A model generated the notes under the pieces. It did no database searches, had not been told where the DNA came from, and saw nothing but the letters and a program-made list of their open reading frames with translations. DNA of 64,000 nt from Urechis unicinctus (taxonomy: Eukaryota > Annelida > Polychaeta > Xenopneusta > Urechidae). The stretch spans positions 20,057,773-20,121,772 of the forward strand of contig CM067344.1 of the NCBI GenBank assembly GCA_034190875.2, given 5' to 3'. The position numbers and the translations under genes were made by a program. Below, piece after piece: positions 24,691 through 38,657 of this stretch (position 1 is its first letter; each line of letters begins with the position of its first letter).

Positions 24691-25115
24691 TGAATGTTCG
24701 GTCAAATAGTCTTGAATGTGTTCACACTGTGTTAGATGCAATTTGTATTGACTATTTGTAGATGCTTTTAAATTATAAAATGAGACCGACGAAAATAATA
24801 TAATATTATCCCAAGGATCAATGCTACAGCAGCAAAATCAACTAATGTAATAAAACATTGATGCAATCAACATTATCTGAAAAATCTGCTTCTGCATCTA
24901 GCACCGAGAGAGAGTTGATTATCGATCGAATGCATACAGTATTAAATGCAATGGTCAGAGTCATTGTCTTCACCAGGCTGAAAGCATTCAATACGTAATA
25001 TCCATATGTCTTTAGGTTGGTCCTCTTGTGATATACGTACCCATTTAAGTAATCACTCAGGAGGAAAACCGACGGGAAAACGCTTAGCGTGTCGCACCTT
25101 TTGTTTTAGTAGGCT

Positions 25116-25202
25116 CTGCTGATGTTGGCCTCATTCACACTGCTGATGTTGACCACGTCCACACTGCTGAAGATGGTCTCATCCAGTCTGTTGAAATTCT
25201 CC
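25116..25202. repeat. 24-bp minisatellite, copy 2
   Basis: Same four units at 24-bp steps (25,116; 25,140; 25,164; 25,188) as in copy 1, essentially unchanged. Confidence 0.85.
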
Positions 25203-28131
25203 ATATCTTCATGTCTAATGTTTTATTGGCCTCGTTAGTGCTAATCAGTAGCATTTCCAGCGTCGGTGCCTGATTTTTGTGCTTCAAACATCCATTTGGG
25301 TTGGTGTATGACAGTGTGTACCACTCGTTAATAAAATGCAGAGGACGTGAGTTCCTTTATGCTTCTTGTGTACATTCCACAGTGAATGACGCTTATTTCA
25401 AACGTAATAGAGTACGTGTGTTCTGTATCACGTCGCTCATAACCACATACACCGGGCAACCCTGTACAGCAACTGAATAAAATAAATCGTAGTTAATGTG
25501 TGAGATGTGACTTGGCATAGTTAACCCATATAAGACCGGCTTGTTAGGATACCGATGTTATTTTCTGGAGATGTGATTGGGCATCTTCAGCGTCCCCTGT
25601 GGCGCATACCGAAGTCATTGAGATAAGGTTAAATTTTGTCAGTCACTGCTGCTGTTTATTTATTCATTGTATGGAACAGACCAGTGGGCAAAGACAACGA
25701 AGTAAGCATTATCACTTGCCGTACACAACTTTTCGGACTTCGAATGAGTGGTACCATTTTGGCTGTGCCATGCAATATAGTTGTAATGTGGAGGCCTGTA
25801 GATCCAACGCTCAAATGGAAAGGGTAGCCAGTTTATCTATCTATCCTTTCTGATTTATTGCGTCACTCGTTTGATAAGAAAACAAGCAACAGGGCAGTCA
25901 ACCACAGGAAGACTCTAATGATAAGTTTACTGTCTAATTCCCCGTCAGTATTAATATCGGTTAACGGTACGGTGTTAGTAGATAGTTTCTGTTGTGTATC
26001 ATCTGTTACTAAGAAACTGGTCTTATTCCAATGGAGGCTATTCTCCATGTGCATTTACTCGCATTGATGTTGATCATTTTACGATGGTATTCGCATTTCA
26101 ATGCCTTACTGTCGAAGTTGTTGGTATTAAACGACAAAATGTTGGTTTGATAGTGCTAACCCAGAAAGTAATTTCTTTGATAGAACAGTGTGCCCACACG
26201 TACAAGCCAAGTTATCGACTCGCTGGCATCCGAATCTTAATCCGCCTTGTTGCACCCAGATGATGTCTCCAGGCAACAGGACTGAATGGGGCTACTGAGT
26301 TCCATACAAACCGAGTCAATGTAATCAGCCGCGTCCATCGATTTGAGATGCAGCAGTAGTTGTGGGGATGGGATGTGTTGAGTTAACTCCATGATTCTGA
26401 AGCAGCCCAATTAAGCTCTGGCATTTGTATAATGAAATTCTGATTACCACGATACACTTGCTTTATGTGATATTGCAGCATAATTTCATAAGGATAATGC
26501 CTTATTGTACAGATGTGCTTGCCTTCTGCAACGAGTATGCATAGAACACAATTACCAGTTTGTTTAGGGACCTACAGGAAATTGTTAGAAAAGAAGGTTG
26601 AGATGAGACAAATCTTGAATTGCAGAATTTCCAACTTATTAACAGATCATCATCATAAAATCTAGGTGAAAAAAGACGTTAGAATTTGGGTTGCCCTTAT
26701 TCTCGCTGTGGCCCCAGCCTTTTCTCGCCGTGTTCCCATCGTGATCACTGGCTGTGTTCTTGAAGGTTATAGTTTTTCTACATATACATTAGATGATACA
26801 TGCACTGAAATAACGAATTGCTGAAACAATAAATGCAATTCACTTAGCTTGTAAGGCACATGTAAATGCCACAATATCGCCGTTATTGGGATGATTATAA
26901 AAAAAGCATCCGTGGAAACCAGAGAATACAGCCCCGCATTATTTCACACATCCTAAACATACCACGGAAAGATTGAAAATTAATAAATAGAAGCATTTAT
27001 CGTCGGTTTCAAAAAAATGAGTTGCTTGATATCAAATGCGACAGCAACATATCTATTAGAATTTGACCTTTTATCATCTTAGTTTTGCAACGATCATATA
27101 GTTCGGCTTGAATGTGAGCTCCATTATTGTGACATGTGCCTCGGGGAAAGCATGATAAATACCGTGTATCATACACGATTATAGCCGATTACAAGCACAG
27201 GTTTAAGAGACCGTAGAGGCTTACAAGAATTATGCATTCTTATCATGGGTTTTATTTGCAGGATACCCTCAATGTTATCATGATCTCACAATCACACCCA
27301 GTCTACCAATGGCGTCGTGTTACTGAGATGGTTCCGGGCGATGTGGCAATATACCGAATAGGGTTATGCCGGAATACTCTCCCGAGGGACCAAGCATACT
27401 TGTAACATTTCATAGGTTTGTATGCGAGAAGCGGCATGATAAGCTTATTTTGAAAAAAGACATGAGCTCTATGGCTCATTGCATGAAAATGTCATGATTA
27501 TATGTAAATATGATATGCGATTTTTCACTCTTCATGTGTCTTTTGCATAGTAACAAATGTATATCTAGGTAGGCATGGGTAAAGTGCACAATTCCATCAT
27601 AATTGGGGATGATCATACACCTAGGAGCTGTAGTAGTAGAATAACACAAAAACTTATCATACGCAGATGCTCCGAAAAAAACAGCAGCGACCAGAACGTG
27701 AGGGATATAGGCTTGGAGATGGCGATGAGACCTAGGTGTTGTCGAGAAGGCCAGCAATTGTCTGATGGTTAAATGGTGGAATTATGCCCGTGCGCATGAT
27801 GCAACATGATGTGAGTGTAGAATAGATGCGTTTACGTTACAGAGGTTAAAAGGAATATATGTACTTATGTGTATCGAACTGGTATGGAGGGCGGGCTATC
27901 AAAGTATTAGCACTTTCACACTGACTAAAACTGACCACTGTACGTCCGACCCATATGTAATTAAGAAATCACAGAAGTGGAAAATGTACACGTATTATCA
28001 GCGGTGATTGTAAAGCGAGCTTTGAAGGCGGTGAAATATAATGTTGTGCTAGAGCCCCTTAAAAACCATACATTCTATTGGGGCATCATTGACTGAATGC
28101 GAGTATGAGTACTCAAATTCGCATAATTATC

Positions 28132-28590
28132 CACGCTAAAGAGAACTCATAGAAAGTTAAATCACGATGTTTACCGCATTTATAAAATGATCAAGACTTT
28201 TATATTTCCTCAAAAGAGAGTTGACATAACACCACAGCACCCACAGTATCTTAGGGGCCTCGTTGACATCAATCACATTGGTCTTGTATTGCTAATTTAA
28301 TTATTTGTGAAAGTTGTAGATAACGATAAGATATACATGAATTAAATAAGAAAATGTTTGTTCTGAGAGATTGCGAGCAATGTCGTAATGGGGGAGTAAT
28401 GCATATAAGTGATGAGAGGTTGTATGACGAAGAAGGTAAGATAGGTCAAAATAATTGCTTGCAAGTGGAATGTAGTAAATATAAGCTTATCACAAGATAA
28501 TGCAACTGAAAAGAACCAAACCAATTTAGAGTTGAACCGATGATGTAATGAATATGGAAGGAGAGAGGTTATATAACACAAGGTGGGAAG
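28132..28590. other. Copy-2-only block of about 460 bp
   Basis: Copy 1 joins the flanks directly near 6,009-6,020. No repeat family or gene is recognised. The right edge is a G-rich stretch (about 28,580-28,602) matched by G-rich sequence at 6,012-6,035 in copy 1. Confidence 0.65.
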
Positions 28591-29120
28591 GGGAAGGGGT
28601 TTGGTGAGCAAAGTAAGTAGGACACGTGTAAATCTGAGTGGTCCTCAGAGCACTGGTCAAGATTGGTGCTTGGTATTTAACATGCAGGTTGTTGATATAA
28701 CATTATTTATTCTGCCAGTATTTGTGTATGCATATAGCATATTTGTATTTGCATTCTATTGATCGGGGCAGCGAATGTAGTACGACTTAAGCAGAATCAA
28801 CTAAGGGGCTAGCCAGATGCGTGATCACATGCTAGCATGTATTGTGGTACTCATGGTAGTATTAGAACACGGGTAGATTTTGACGACGCTTTTGTATTAC
28901 ATTGACCTTTTTACCTTCCGATGATATCTGTGGAATTCGTGGGAAATTGTTCTCGTTTATCAACGACATATACTTCAAGCCTTGCGACCTATGCAAATAA
29001 TAACCATAGCTCACGATCAATGAACTGGTTACTATGTTGCTGTATTATCTCGATCCAACTCGGTCTGCACAGTGCGAGACTCAAAAAAGGTTTGTTTTAT
29101 TGATCAAAAGCGGTTTTGCC

Positions 29121-29509
29121 TGTATATATGATATATATAGATATATATATAGAGAGAGATATATAGAGATATATATATATATAGATAGATATATATATAT
29201 ATATACCCGATATATAGCTATAGATATTATATATATATATATATATATATATAGATGATATATATATATATACACATATATATCTATAGAGATGCAGTAT
29301 ATACTATCTTTATATATATTATGTATCTCTATTGAGATGTTTCTGTTTCTATCCTCTCTACTCTCTATAGAGAGATCTATATCTAAGATATAGATATATA
29401 TATAGATCTCTCTATCTTAGAGAGATCTATATATATATATATATATCTCTCTATATATATATATATATATATCTATATATATATATATATATATATAAAT
29501 ATATCTATA
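29121..29509. repeat. AT/GATA-rich palindromic tract
   Basis: Dense TATA/GATA/GAGA sequence standing where copy 1 has its 7.3-8.9 kb block. It contains perfect inverted repeats, notably TAGATCTCTCTA at 29,403-29,414 and its complement at 29,418-29,429 around a 3-base loop, with the pairing extending into flanking AT. Confidence 0.9.
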
Positions 29510-30501
29510 CAGGCATATACGTAGAAGTACCCGTCTTCACCGGGCAACTCGCGCATCCGGAAAAAGGCAATTTTTTCCAGGCGGAGTCCCTCAAATTGGC
29601 TCCTCCCATTCCGCTCCTTTATATCCCGCTGTGACAGTTTATGATTGAGAGCCCAATGGACATGCCAAACGAAATTGCCTACAAACAATAATACTGCGCG
29701 TCTTCCATCGTTCGCGCCTTCCTATTCATATAGGTAGTGACCCCGATCATAGAGCACACGATCCGTGTGACGATAAAAGGGGATGAGGGCAGGTGAGATG
29801 TGATTACGGGCTCAATGATGGTGCAGCGCGCAAGCCACCGAAATAATGAGCTTCCATTAGGACACTCATATGATGAACTCGGATGTAAGTTATTATTCCC
29901 CATAACCTATACTTATCTTGACTTTGCTTATTATATTACACAGATATTTGCAAGTTTCCAAGAAATGTCTTGGATTTAGTGGAGTCGATTTGGGTCACAA
30001 AGGTTTTGATGTAAAGAGATGGCAACGTGTTTAAAGCAAAGTGGATGGCAAAGAGGTTATTTATAACTTAACAAATGGTATATAGAATGTGGATATGTGT
30101 GGGGTATGACGAGCAGTGTATCAGGAGCACTAGCTCTACCGTGACCAAAACCGACCATTGTATATCCGATCCACACGTTGGATACACAAAAGTGAACGAC
30201 TGTGAATGTTAGGGAGCGTTGGAATTGTATGGACATTATGTCCTTTGAGAATCTATTTAAAAGAGTACTGCTTCTGATTCATCAGCGCTTGTTTTGGGGA
30301 ATTATTGCTTGAACTTCCAAGAAAGAGATACTCAAGCTTTGTTAATTAACATTTGACGATGTTAAGTTAATCGTTTATTAGATAGCATTGATTCATTTAC
30401 TAAAAGTTGTGGATGGGAAGAGGATATATCTGAACTAAATCAGAAAAGGAAGAGAAACTGCACATGCTGTCATCATCATGACACTCCTATATGTTCTGAG
30501 A

Positions 30502-31802
30502 GAAACTGCAACCTTTCGAAACGAGTACAATTTAAACTGAGAGATGCAGAAGAGATGAGAGGGTGTATCGGTAAACGGAGGACCTCACGTGGCATAATAA
30601 AAGAATAGAACACAACATTTTATATTGAATCCTGTACTTAATTGCTAATTCACTTATGGTCTGGAACAACAGTTTGGGTTTTGACAAAACAAATTATGTA
30701 ATAATGCCACTGTAAACATATTGGTTTACAGCTGTAAAGGAACTTCACTTGGTTATAATTGACATTGACATCCAACCTTTTGTCAACATTGAACAGTGAG
30801 GGATCGTTACTATGCAGATACAAAATTCATCCATAACAAAATCATGTGCGCTCGGGACTTAATGTTAATATTGACTTAAGTTTTTTGGGCTAATTTTCAG
30901 GCGAAATCATGTTGCATCAGCAATTTGCGAGCATATGACCTGATATCAAATTGTCATTAGCTCTGTATCACCTTCTATCCATCTATCTCCTGTTATTATC
31001 ACTCTGTTTCCCATATTATTTATTATTTGCCGTACAATGCGACCTTCGTAGCCATGAGATAGGTAATACACATCATTGCGGTCTTCTGTTACTTCAATCA
31101 ATACATTAGGTAATTATGTAAAACTGTTAACAGAGGACGATGAGATAAAAGGATCAAATGGCAACTGTTGCCTTCTCCGTAAGTATGATATGTAGAACTC
31201 CTGAAATGAACCAATGTCACAGCCCTTCAGATAATACGCTATTACATGTGATATACGACTGGCATAAACTATGTGTTAATTCAATCAGGTGTGATATATG
31301 AGGACCCATACTATAAAATATCTGTCGCGGGATATTTTGAATTCGATCATTGATCGACGAACGTGTTGGTATGGAAAAACTTTATTGACCATAAAAAGTG
31401 CTCATCACATTTCGTAATGCAAGGAATTAGATTACGGATTAGACATAGGAGAGGGTGCCTAGGTGGCAGTGAGACATTGGTTACTATGTTGGTACACAGT
31501 GAAACCCCGATTTTAACGCCCAGTCATTCACCGCCAACTCGGCCATAACGCGATAAGTCATGGGGACCCCGTTTGTTTGCAACAAAAGATAAAGTGCAGA
31601 GGAACCCGAATAAGTGTGACTCTTGGTCTTTCGCTGTGACCTTTTCCATACCACAGCTTTGGTTTACTGTCCACTTAATAATAATTGCAGGACTCTATGA
31701 ATCTGATGATTGGCATCCGCTGATTGAATACATTTGGAATGTGTTAAGGCTGTGAGAAGATCGTTTATGAAAATAATGAATAAGAGTTGCAACTGAAATA
31801 GT
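30502..31802. repeat. 1.3-kb tandem duplication, first unit
   Basis: The sequence from 30,502 repeats from 31,803, nearly identical. The first unit ends at about 31,789 and a filler of about a dozen bases follows. Copy 1 has only one equivalent (9,886-11,870). Confidence 0.93.
30655..30765. repeat. Patch copied from elsewhere in the unit
   Basis: About 100-110 bp here match 12,568-12,675 (and copy 2's own 33,807-33,914), although the colinear position corresponds to 10,079-10,842. The left joint shares TATGG and the right joint ATTGAC with both partners. It is repeated at about 31,957-32,067 by the 1.3-kb duplication. Confidence 0.85.
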
Positions 31803-33092
31803 GAAACTGCAACCTTTCGAAACGAGTACAATTTAAACTGAGAGATGCAGAAGAGATGAGAGGGTGTATCGGTAAACGGAGGACCTCACGTGGCATAATA
31901 AAAGAATAGAACACAACATTTTATATTGAATCCTGTACTTAATTGCTAATTCACTTATGGTCTGGAACAACAGTTTGGGTTTTGACAAAACAAATTATGT
32001 AATAATGCCACTGTAAACATATTGGTTTACAGCTGTAAAGGAACTTCACTTGGTTATAATTGACATTGACATCCAACCTTTTGTCAACATTGAACAGTGA
32101 GGGATCGTTACTATGCAGATACAAAATTCATCCATAACAAAATCATGTGCGCTCGGGACTTAATGTTAATATTGACTTAAGTTTTTTGGGCTAATTTTCA
32201 GGCGAAATCATGTTGCATCAGCAATTTGCGAGCATATGACCTGATATCAAAATTGTCATTAGCTCTGTATCACCTTCTATCCATCTATCTCCCTGTTATT
32301 ATCACTCTGTTTCCCATATTATTTATTATTTGCCGTACAATGCGACCTTCGTAGCCATGAGATAGGTAATACACATCATTGCGGTCTTCTGTTACTTCAA
32401 TCAATACATTAGGTAATTATGTAAAACTGTTAACAGAGGACGATGAGATAAAAGGATCAAATGGCAACTGTTGCCTTCTCCGTAAGTATGATATGTAGAA
32501 CTCCTGAAATGAACCAATGTCACAGCCCTTCAGATAATACGCTATTACATGTGATATACGACTGGCATAAACTATGTGTTAATTCAATCAGGTGTGATAT
32601 ATGAGGACCCCATACTATAGAATATCTGTCGCGGGATATTTTGAATTCGATCATTGATCGACGAACGTGTTGGTATGGAAAAACTTTATTGACCATAAAA
32701 AGTGCTCATCACATTTCGTAATGCAAGGAATTAGATTACGGATTAGACATAGGAGAGGGTGCCTAGGTGGCAGTGAGACATTGGTTACTATGTTGGTACA
32801 CAGTGAAACCCCGATTTTAACGCCCAGTCATTCACCGCCAACTCGGCCATAACGCGATAAGTCATGGGACCCCGTTTGTTTGCAACAAAAGATAAAGTGC
32901 AGAGGAACCCCGAATAAGTGTGACTCTTGGTCTTTCGCTGTGACCTTTTCCATACCAGGCTTTGGTTTACTGTCCACTTAATAATAATTGCAGGACTCTA
33001 TGAATCTGATGATTGGCATCCGCTGATTGAATACATTTGGAATGTGTTAAGGCTGTGAGAAGATCGTTTATGAAAATAATGAATAAGAGTTG
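31803..33092. repeat. 1.3-kb tandem duplication, second unit
   Basis: Second member of the pair, after which copy 2 continues as copy 1 does. It is immediately followed by a 17-bp duplication (about 33,093-33,126). Differences between the two units are few, so the event is recent. Confidence 0.93.
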
Positions 33093-35095
33093 TTCTAATA
33101 TGTCCTGTGGTCTAATATGTCCTGTGGCATACCAAAGTAACAGCAATGCATAACATCTGGGGAGCAATAGCTGTTGAGGGCATGTCGTTTTTTCTACAAC
33201 GCAGCTAACGGATGAATGACTTGTTTTGACCCATATGGATCATCATATTAACGATTATGAATATGATTGCGCAATAATCATCTAGAGCTTTAGCAAGTGC
33301 TCTAACAAACGAGGTCATCTCTTGCCACCAGTAAGTCATAAATGAGCAATCGTTGACCCATGGAACGCACATTATGACCGGACGAACGCTGCTGAAATTG
33401 ATAAACGGAAGGCAGCAGTATAGAACTTAACATTAGCTGCTTCATATTAACGTTGGCTGGTTCTTAATTACACGACTGCAATACATTTGGGAATCGCTTC
33501 TCGGTCCCAGCTGTAGACTGTCGGTTGAACAGAATGCATGATTGTTTGTGTATAAATCTTGTCAGTCGTCGTTAAATGAACTCAATACATTTCAGAAGGG
33601 CTGCATGTGAATGTCCTAGAGTAGTACGGCTGCATCAGAATGGCCATCGTAATGTCAATCATCTTCATTTAGAACTATTCATGTCTGCCGAGATGTCAGA
33701 CATGATGGGTCTGTGATGGCCTCGTCGTCAGCTGTTGTTGAGTATGATGTACTATTCTGATTAGAGTCGTTGCTATTATGTCTTAGTCTCGTCTATATTG
33801 AAACTGATATGGTCTGGAACAACAGTTTGGGTATTGACAAAACAAATTATGTAATAATGCCGCTATAAACATATTGGTTTACAGCTGTAAAGGAACTATA
33901 CTTGGTAATAATTGACGCATATGTAATGGCTTAAGTGTTCGCAACATTTTCGTACACTATGCATAATATCAACCATTTTTATATTGGCTTTTAGTTCTTT
34001 TTTAGCTGTTATCAAAATTAAACTCTTCGTATAGGTAGGGCGTTCTTGCATAAAGAGCAGTGTCTATGCGTAAAAAGATGACATATATTTAAACGACGGT
34101 TGTTATTTGCCAACCGTAATACATTAGATCAAAGCTCATCACCATATAAGTAATTTGGTAGCACGACGATCTATTCGAAAGAGAGCCATCGTACATTATT
34201 TCTATTCACGAAGGTGAACAAAGTGAACATGAGGTAATGATGCGCGATGGACTTGAGGTAAATGACAAGGTTCTCTATGCATGCTTGTAAATGATTGATA
34301 ACGCTATTGGTATATAAATATGTGTCCATCTTGCCTTCCAATATTGTTGGAAGTACGCATGTCATTTTATTGTAGATAACATGGTTAGGCAGCGCGAAGC
34401 AATTATGTGACTTTGTAATGGAAAACACTTTGCAGTTATTCTATTCCAGCAAACATTTATGTTTTTATTCCTTATTCTTCTTTTGCCGACACACAGAATA
34501 GTTTTAAAAATATGGAAAATGCCTAAGGGCCATCACATTACTGTGTGCATCAAAAGTAAATCGTGCCTAATTCGAAATCCGGCATGATTCACTTTTTCAA
34601 AAAGCAAATTTTGTAATGAATGTGCATCAATCTGAGGTTTCAATTGAGTCTTAAAATGTATCTTGTAAGCTTACCCTGGAATTTGCATGTAAATAAGAGT
34701 TTTGTCACCAGATTATTTCACTAGGTAATCAGACGCTGATCGTTTTTGTAATATGTGAGGCTAAGTCGATTTCGTATGCTTCCTTACTCGTCCGCAAGAT
34801 CGATCGTTTTCTGTATCTTAGTCCTAAGTTTTATACATTAATTGCAGCTTTCTATTCTATCTGACAGATACTCTCTAATCTCAGACGTAAGCACAATAAA
34901 CCTTACAATACAGTTTGTGTTGACAAACACCACTCCAATGTATTATTGATATCACATTAAACCATTATGAACGCCATTTGTCAGCACTAATTGTCGGAAC
35001 CGTCTGCAGCTAATACGTTTCCCATCCGAGTGCCTGTGATTATAACGCTCTACATGGGTTCATGTTTTATTATCATCCATAATGGTTGCTATCTT

Positions 35096-35733
35096 TATGA
35101 TCTGTAATTAACATTGAATGTGCATTCTTGTCAAGATATAACGCAATTGCATGTACATGTTTGTCTCAACAGACCACGATTATCGCGGACTGTCAATACT
35201 TCACGTGTGTTATTGTCACAATATCACAACTGCATACACATTATTGTCACCATTTACCATCACTGCTAGTGTAATATCATGACATATTATCATCCGTGAC
35301 AGCCACACACCTGGAGTGTGGCAATATTGCTGAATAGACTGGGCGCTGCTTGCGTTAATCGTTAACAAATTTCAGACGCACAGAGTTCCTAAAGGAGTCG
35401 ATTCGATGTCATATCTAAACTTTCGATCTATATAAATATGCTTACATGTCATAAAGCATTAATACTCCTTTTGTAGATGGTCACCGTATTCAACAATGTA
35501 GTGCAATTATCAATGCAGTAACTCTATGAAATGCATCATTAAGAACAGAAGTTCCATTTGTTGACGGGATAACAGCAATCATCTTCTTATCACCTTCAGA
35601 ATATAACGCTTGCCGCACTGCCTAGCAGTTTAGCTTGCCACACAGTATACTAATGATGCCTCCTGAACTAATGGGTTTCGTAAACACCAGCGACAGTTAA
35701 CTGTGGCATAATCAATGTGAAATTCAGTCAAAT
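35096..35733. other. Copy-2-only block of about 640 bp
   Basis: Absent from copy 1 at about 13,865. Around 35,310-35,345 a short stretch (GTGGCAATATTGCTGAATA) resembles 5,228-5,250. No termini or coding capacity are recognised. Confidence 0.75.
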
Positions 35734-37896
35734 CGATTGACATATGTTGAAGACGTTCAATATGCGTTGATTGAATATCATCATGCGAGTATTTACACTT
35801 ACTGATGGCTTCACTGTATCCTGTTTTGGTGCGAGAACATCACCGATCAACACTTAGTTTCAGGTTTAAGTTGAAACCAGTGAAACAACCGATGTTGGGA
35901 GATTACAAACAAATAAGCCTTTTGAGAATGACATTGAAGAGGGATGTTGGTAAGCTAGTAAAGGCTTATCGCATTGCTCTTGCTTAGTATAAGTCGCAGA
36001 AGCGCAGAGGCACCATCTAAAGGTTCATATCTCTCTCTTTGGTCTACCTCTACTTTTTGGGGATCACAGAGGAAGCATGATGCCGATAACACTCGCTATC
36101 CCTCGTTAGACCTTCTTCATCAGTGTTATATAGTGCACTTGGGGGATTTGGGGATCAAACTCAATACACTATCCCCCCACCCCCATACTTACTTTATGCC
36201 GAACTCCCCTTGAGACAATAAGTTTTACAAAAACTTAATCGCGCGCTCTTATAGCATTTGTTTGTCAATGGCACCGTAAACAGAATGTAACCTTGCCTAA
36301 ATGGTACCAAGCGTTTCCTTGTTTCTTGCGAACCCAATTTGTAGGTGGGCTTTTCAGGGTATATCTGTATCAATAGCAGGAAGCAACAATGATTTTTACT
36401 CTAATGAAATATAGAAGGAACAATTGCAGCACTGCATTATATGTGACTTAATGTAAGCAATGGATGACTCACTGAATAGTGAAGGCAAGACCACGGGAGA
36501 CTTCAACAGCTGGAAGATCTAAACTACTAGGGAATTTAAACCACGCGTATGCCTAATCCGTTTCATGGGGAACAAATTGAATGATGTTCAATCCCAGAAA
36601 TATAATTCTAATGCCGTGAAATCAGGTAGACCAATTAAAGAAATACGTTATACACCATGATGACTGTGATTCCGTGACTGAGCACGGATTGTACAATTAT
36701 GGTAGAATTGATATTAACATAATCTTGCGCCAAACAGGGAATGCTAAATTGTAGCTGCAAAATGCTGTAGCAAGTTAAATATAACCACATTCTGTTCTAT
36801 CGTGGTTTTACGTACTTACCCTTTGTGTCTGAATGATATGATCAACCTCCTGTTACAAATGTTCCAGTCAACATACAAGACTCGTTGTAAAAGATGTTTT
36901 CAAGAAATCACTTGGTGCGTCCGGCTGAACTGATTACAGCGTTTCATACAATTGTTATGAGGGTCGTTTTTTTGCATTATGACTGCAATCCAATTATGAC
37001 GCTTAACTTGCGCAATGGAAGTCTAATATTTATAAAGTACAATGTCTTTGTTGAACCCACATTGAGAGTTGAAGCTCCTTATGCACGAGGGAATTATTGT
37101 GGCGCAAAGTTTAAGGTCCAAATTCAACACAAATGAATAAAATGCATCTCCAACATATTTTATTAGAAAATGGGTGTTGATTGATCCAAGAGATTGACAG
37201 ATCATTTATTAAAAACATCAACTTCGTAAAAAGTTGAATTGTATATGATTTAGAGCTTTCCCTTTTTATGTAAACACACACAAGACATATATCTCACACT
37301 GATACGTTTACGAGAAATATTCAGATAAATCCTACGTAATAAAGATATTCTAAGAATTCTCGAACCCCCTTCTTCTTAATACCTACGATATGGAATAACA
37401 ATCGTGATATCGATTAAATGTTAAGTGTATGCTTAGGAAACAGTTAAGGCAAAATATTGACAAATTACTGAGATGAGAACTACTGTTGCTTCAAGTACAC
37501 GACTTGGGTCATTGTGTCCATTGAATATTATAATATAGACCTTATATATTTGCAATTCATTCACATTTATGCATGCAAAACATCTGATGATTTCTAGGAG
37601 AGCTCGTATTATTCCAAATAAATATTATATGGTCGTTAGACAGACAGCTATGTTTAAAACGCAGTTTTATCCATTCGATTGTTCACAACTTCCATAAGGT
37701 GTTATATACTGTTTTATGACTTCGCTCATATCTGATATGTGTATCAAAGGGAGACATTAAGATTCTTATAGAATTGCGACTCTCTAGAACGTTGATCCAC
37801 CGATGATCAAGATAGCTATCACATTTCTATTGTTCATGGCGCGACTGCCTCGTACAGACAAGGATATATTGCCGCCTCTGATACCATAAAGGAAGA

Positions 37897-37933
37897 AATA
37901 GAGAGAGGGGAGGCAGAGGGAGAGAGAGAGAAA

Positions 37934-37985
<52 letters not shown>

Positions 37986-38020
37986 TTGAGAGGGAGAGAG
38001 AGAGTATGTGTGTGCGTGTA

Positions 38021-38101
<81 letters not shown>

Positions 38102-38110
38102 TTGTGTATG
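37897..38110. repeat. Compound AG/TG microsatellite, copy 2
   Basis: Same site as 16,028; the TG part is more than twice as long here (about 38,021-38,098) and the AG part is shorter. Confidence 0.95.
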
Positions 38111-38522
38111 TGTTTGGCATGGGTAAATGCCTCAATACAGTTGTATTTAGGGATGAATATGTACTTTGTTGAATTATAACCCCGATAATGCGGTACTGGA
38201 TTAGTTCACATATCCTACACAATCGATGCGACAGACAATATTCTATGGATGTGAAAAAATAAGTGCGAAGATGAGGGCAGGAGGGATATGATAACGAGCT
38301 TAGCGATGGCGCAGCTGGTAAGAGACCCAGATAATGAGCTGCTATAAGCACGGGCATCGGGTGCAACTTGTTGATTATAGTTATTATTCCACATAACCTT
38401 TACTAATCATGACTTTGGTTTTCCTTTTCTGCAGCTGCAATGTCTTGGATTTCGGAAAGATGAAAGGGGCCACACAGTGCCTGAAGTATAGCATTATAAT
38501 AACAATGTATCATGCTCAAATT

Positions 38523-38657
38523 ATGCTGATTACAACCACTTGTTTAAGTGAAGGCACCATGGGGGCTTACAGGAATAATGCTGATTTCAATCACTAGTTA
38601 AGTGAAGGCACCGTAGGGGCTTACAAGAATTATGCTGGTTGCAATCATTAGTTAAGT
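38523..38657. repeat. 54-bp tandem repeat, copy 2
   Basis: Counterpart of 16,614-16,740 with the same units and few changes. Confidence 0.7.
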
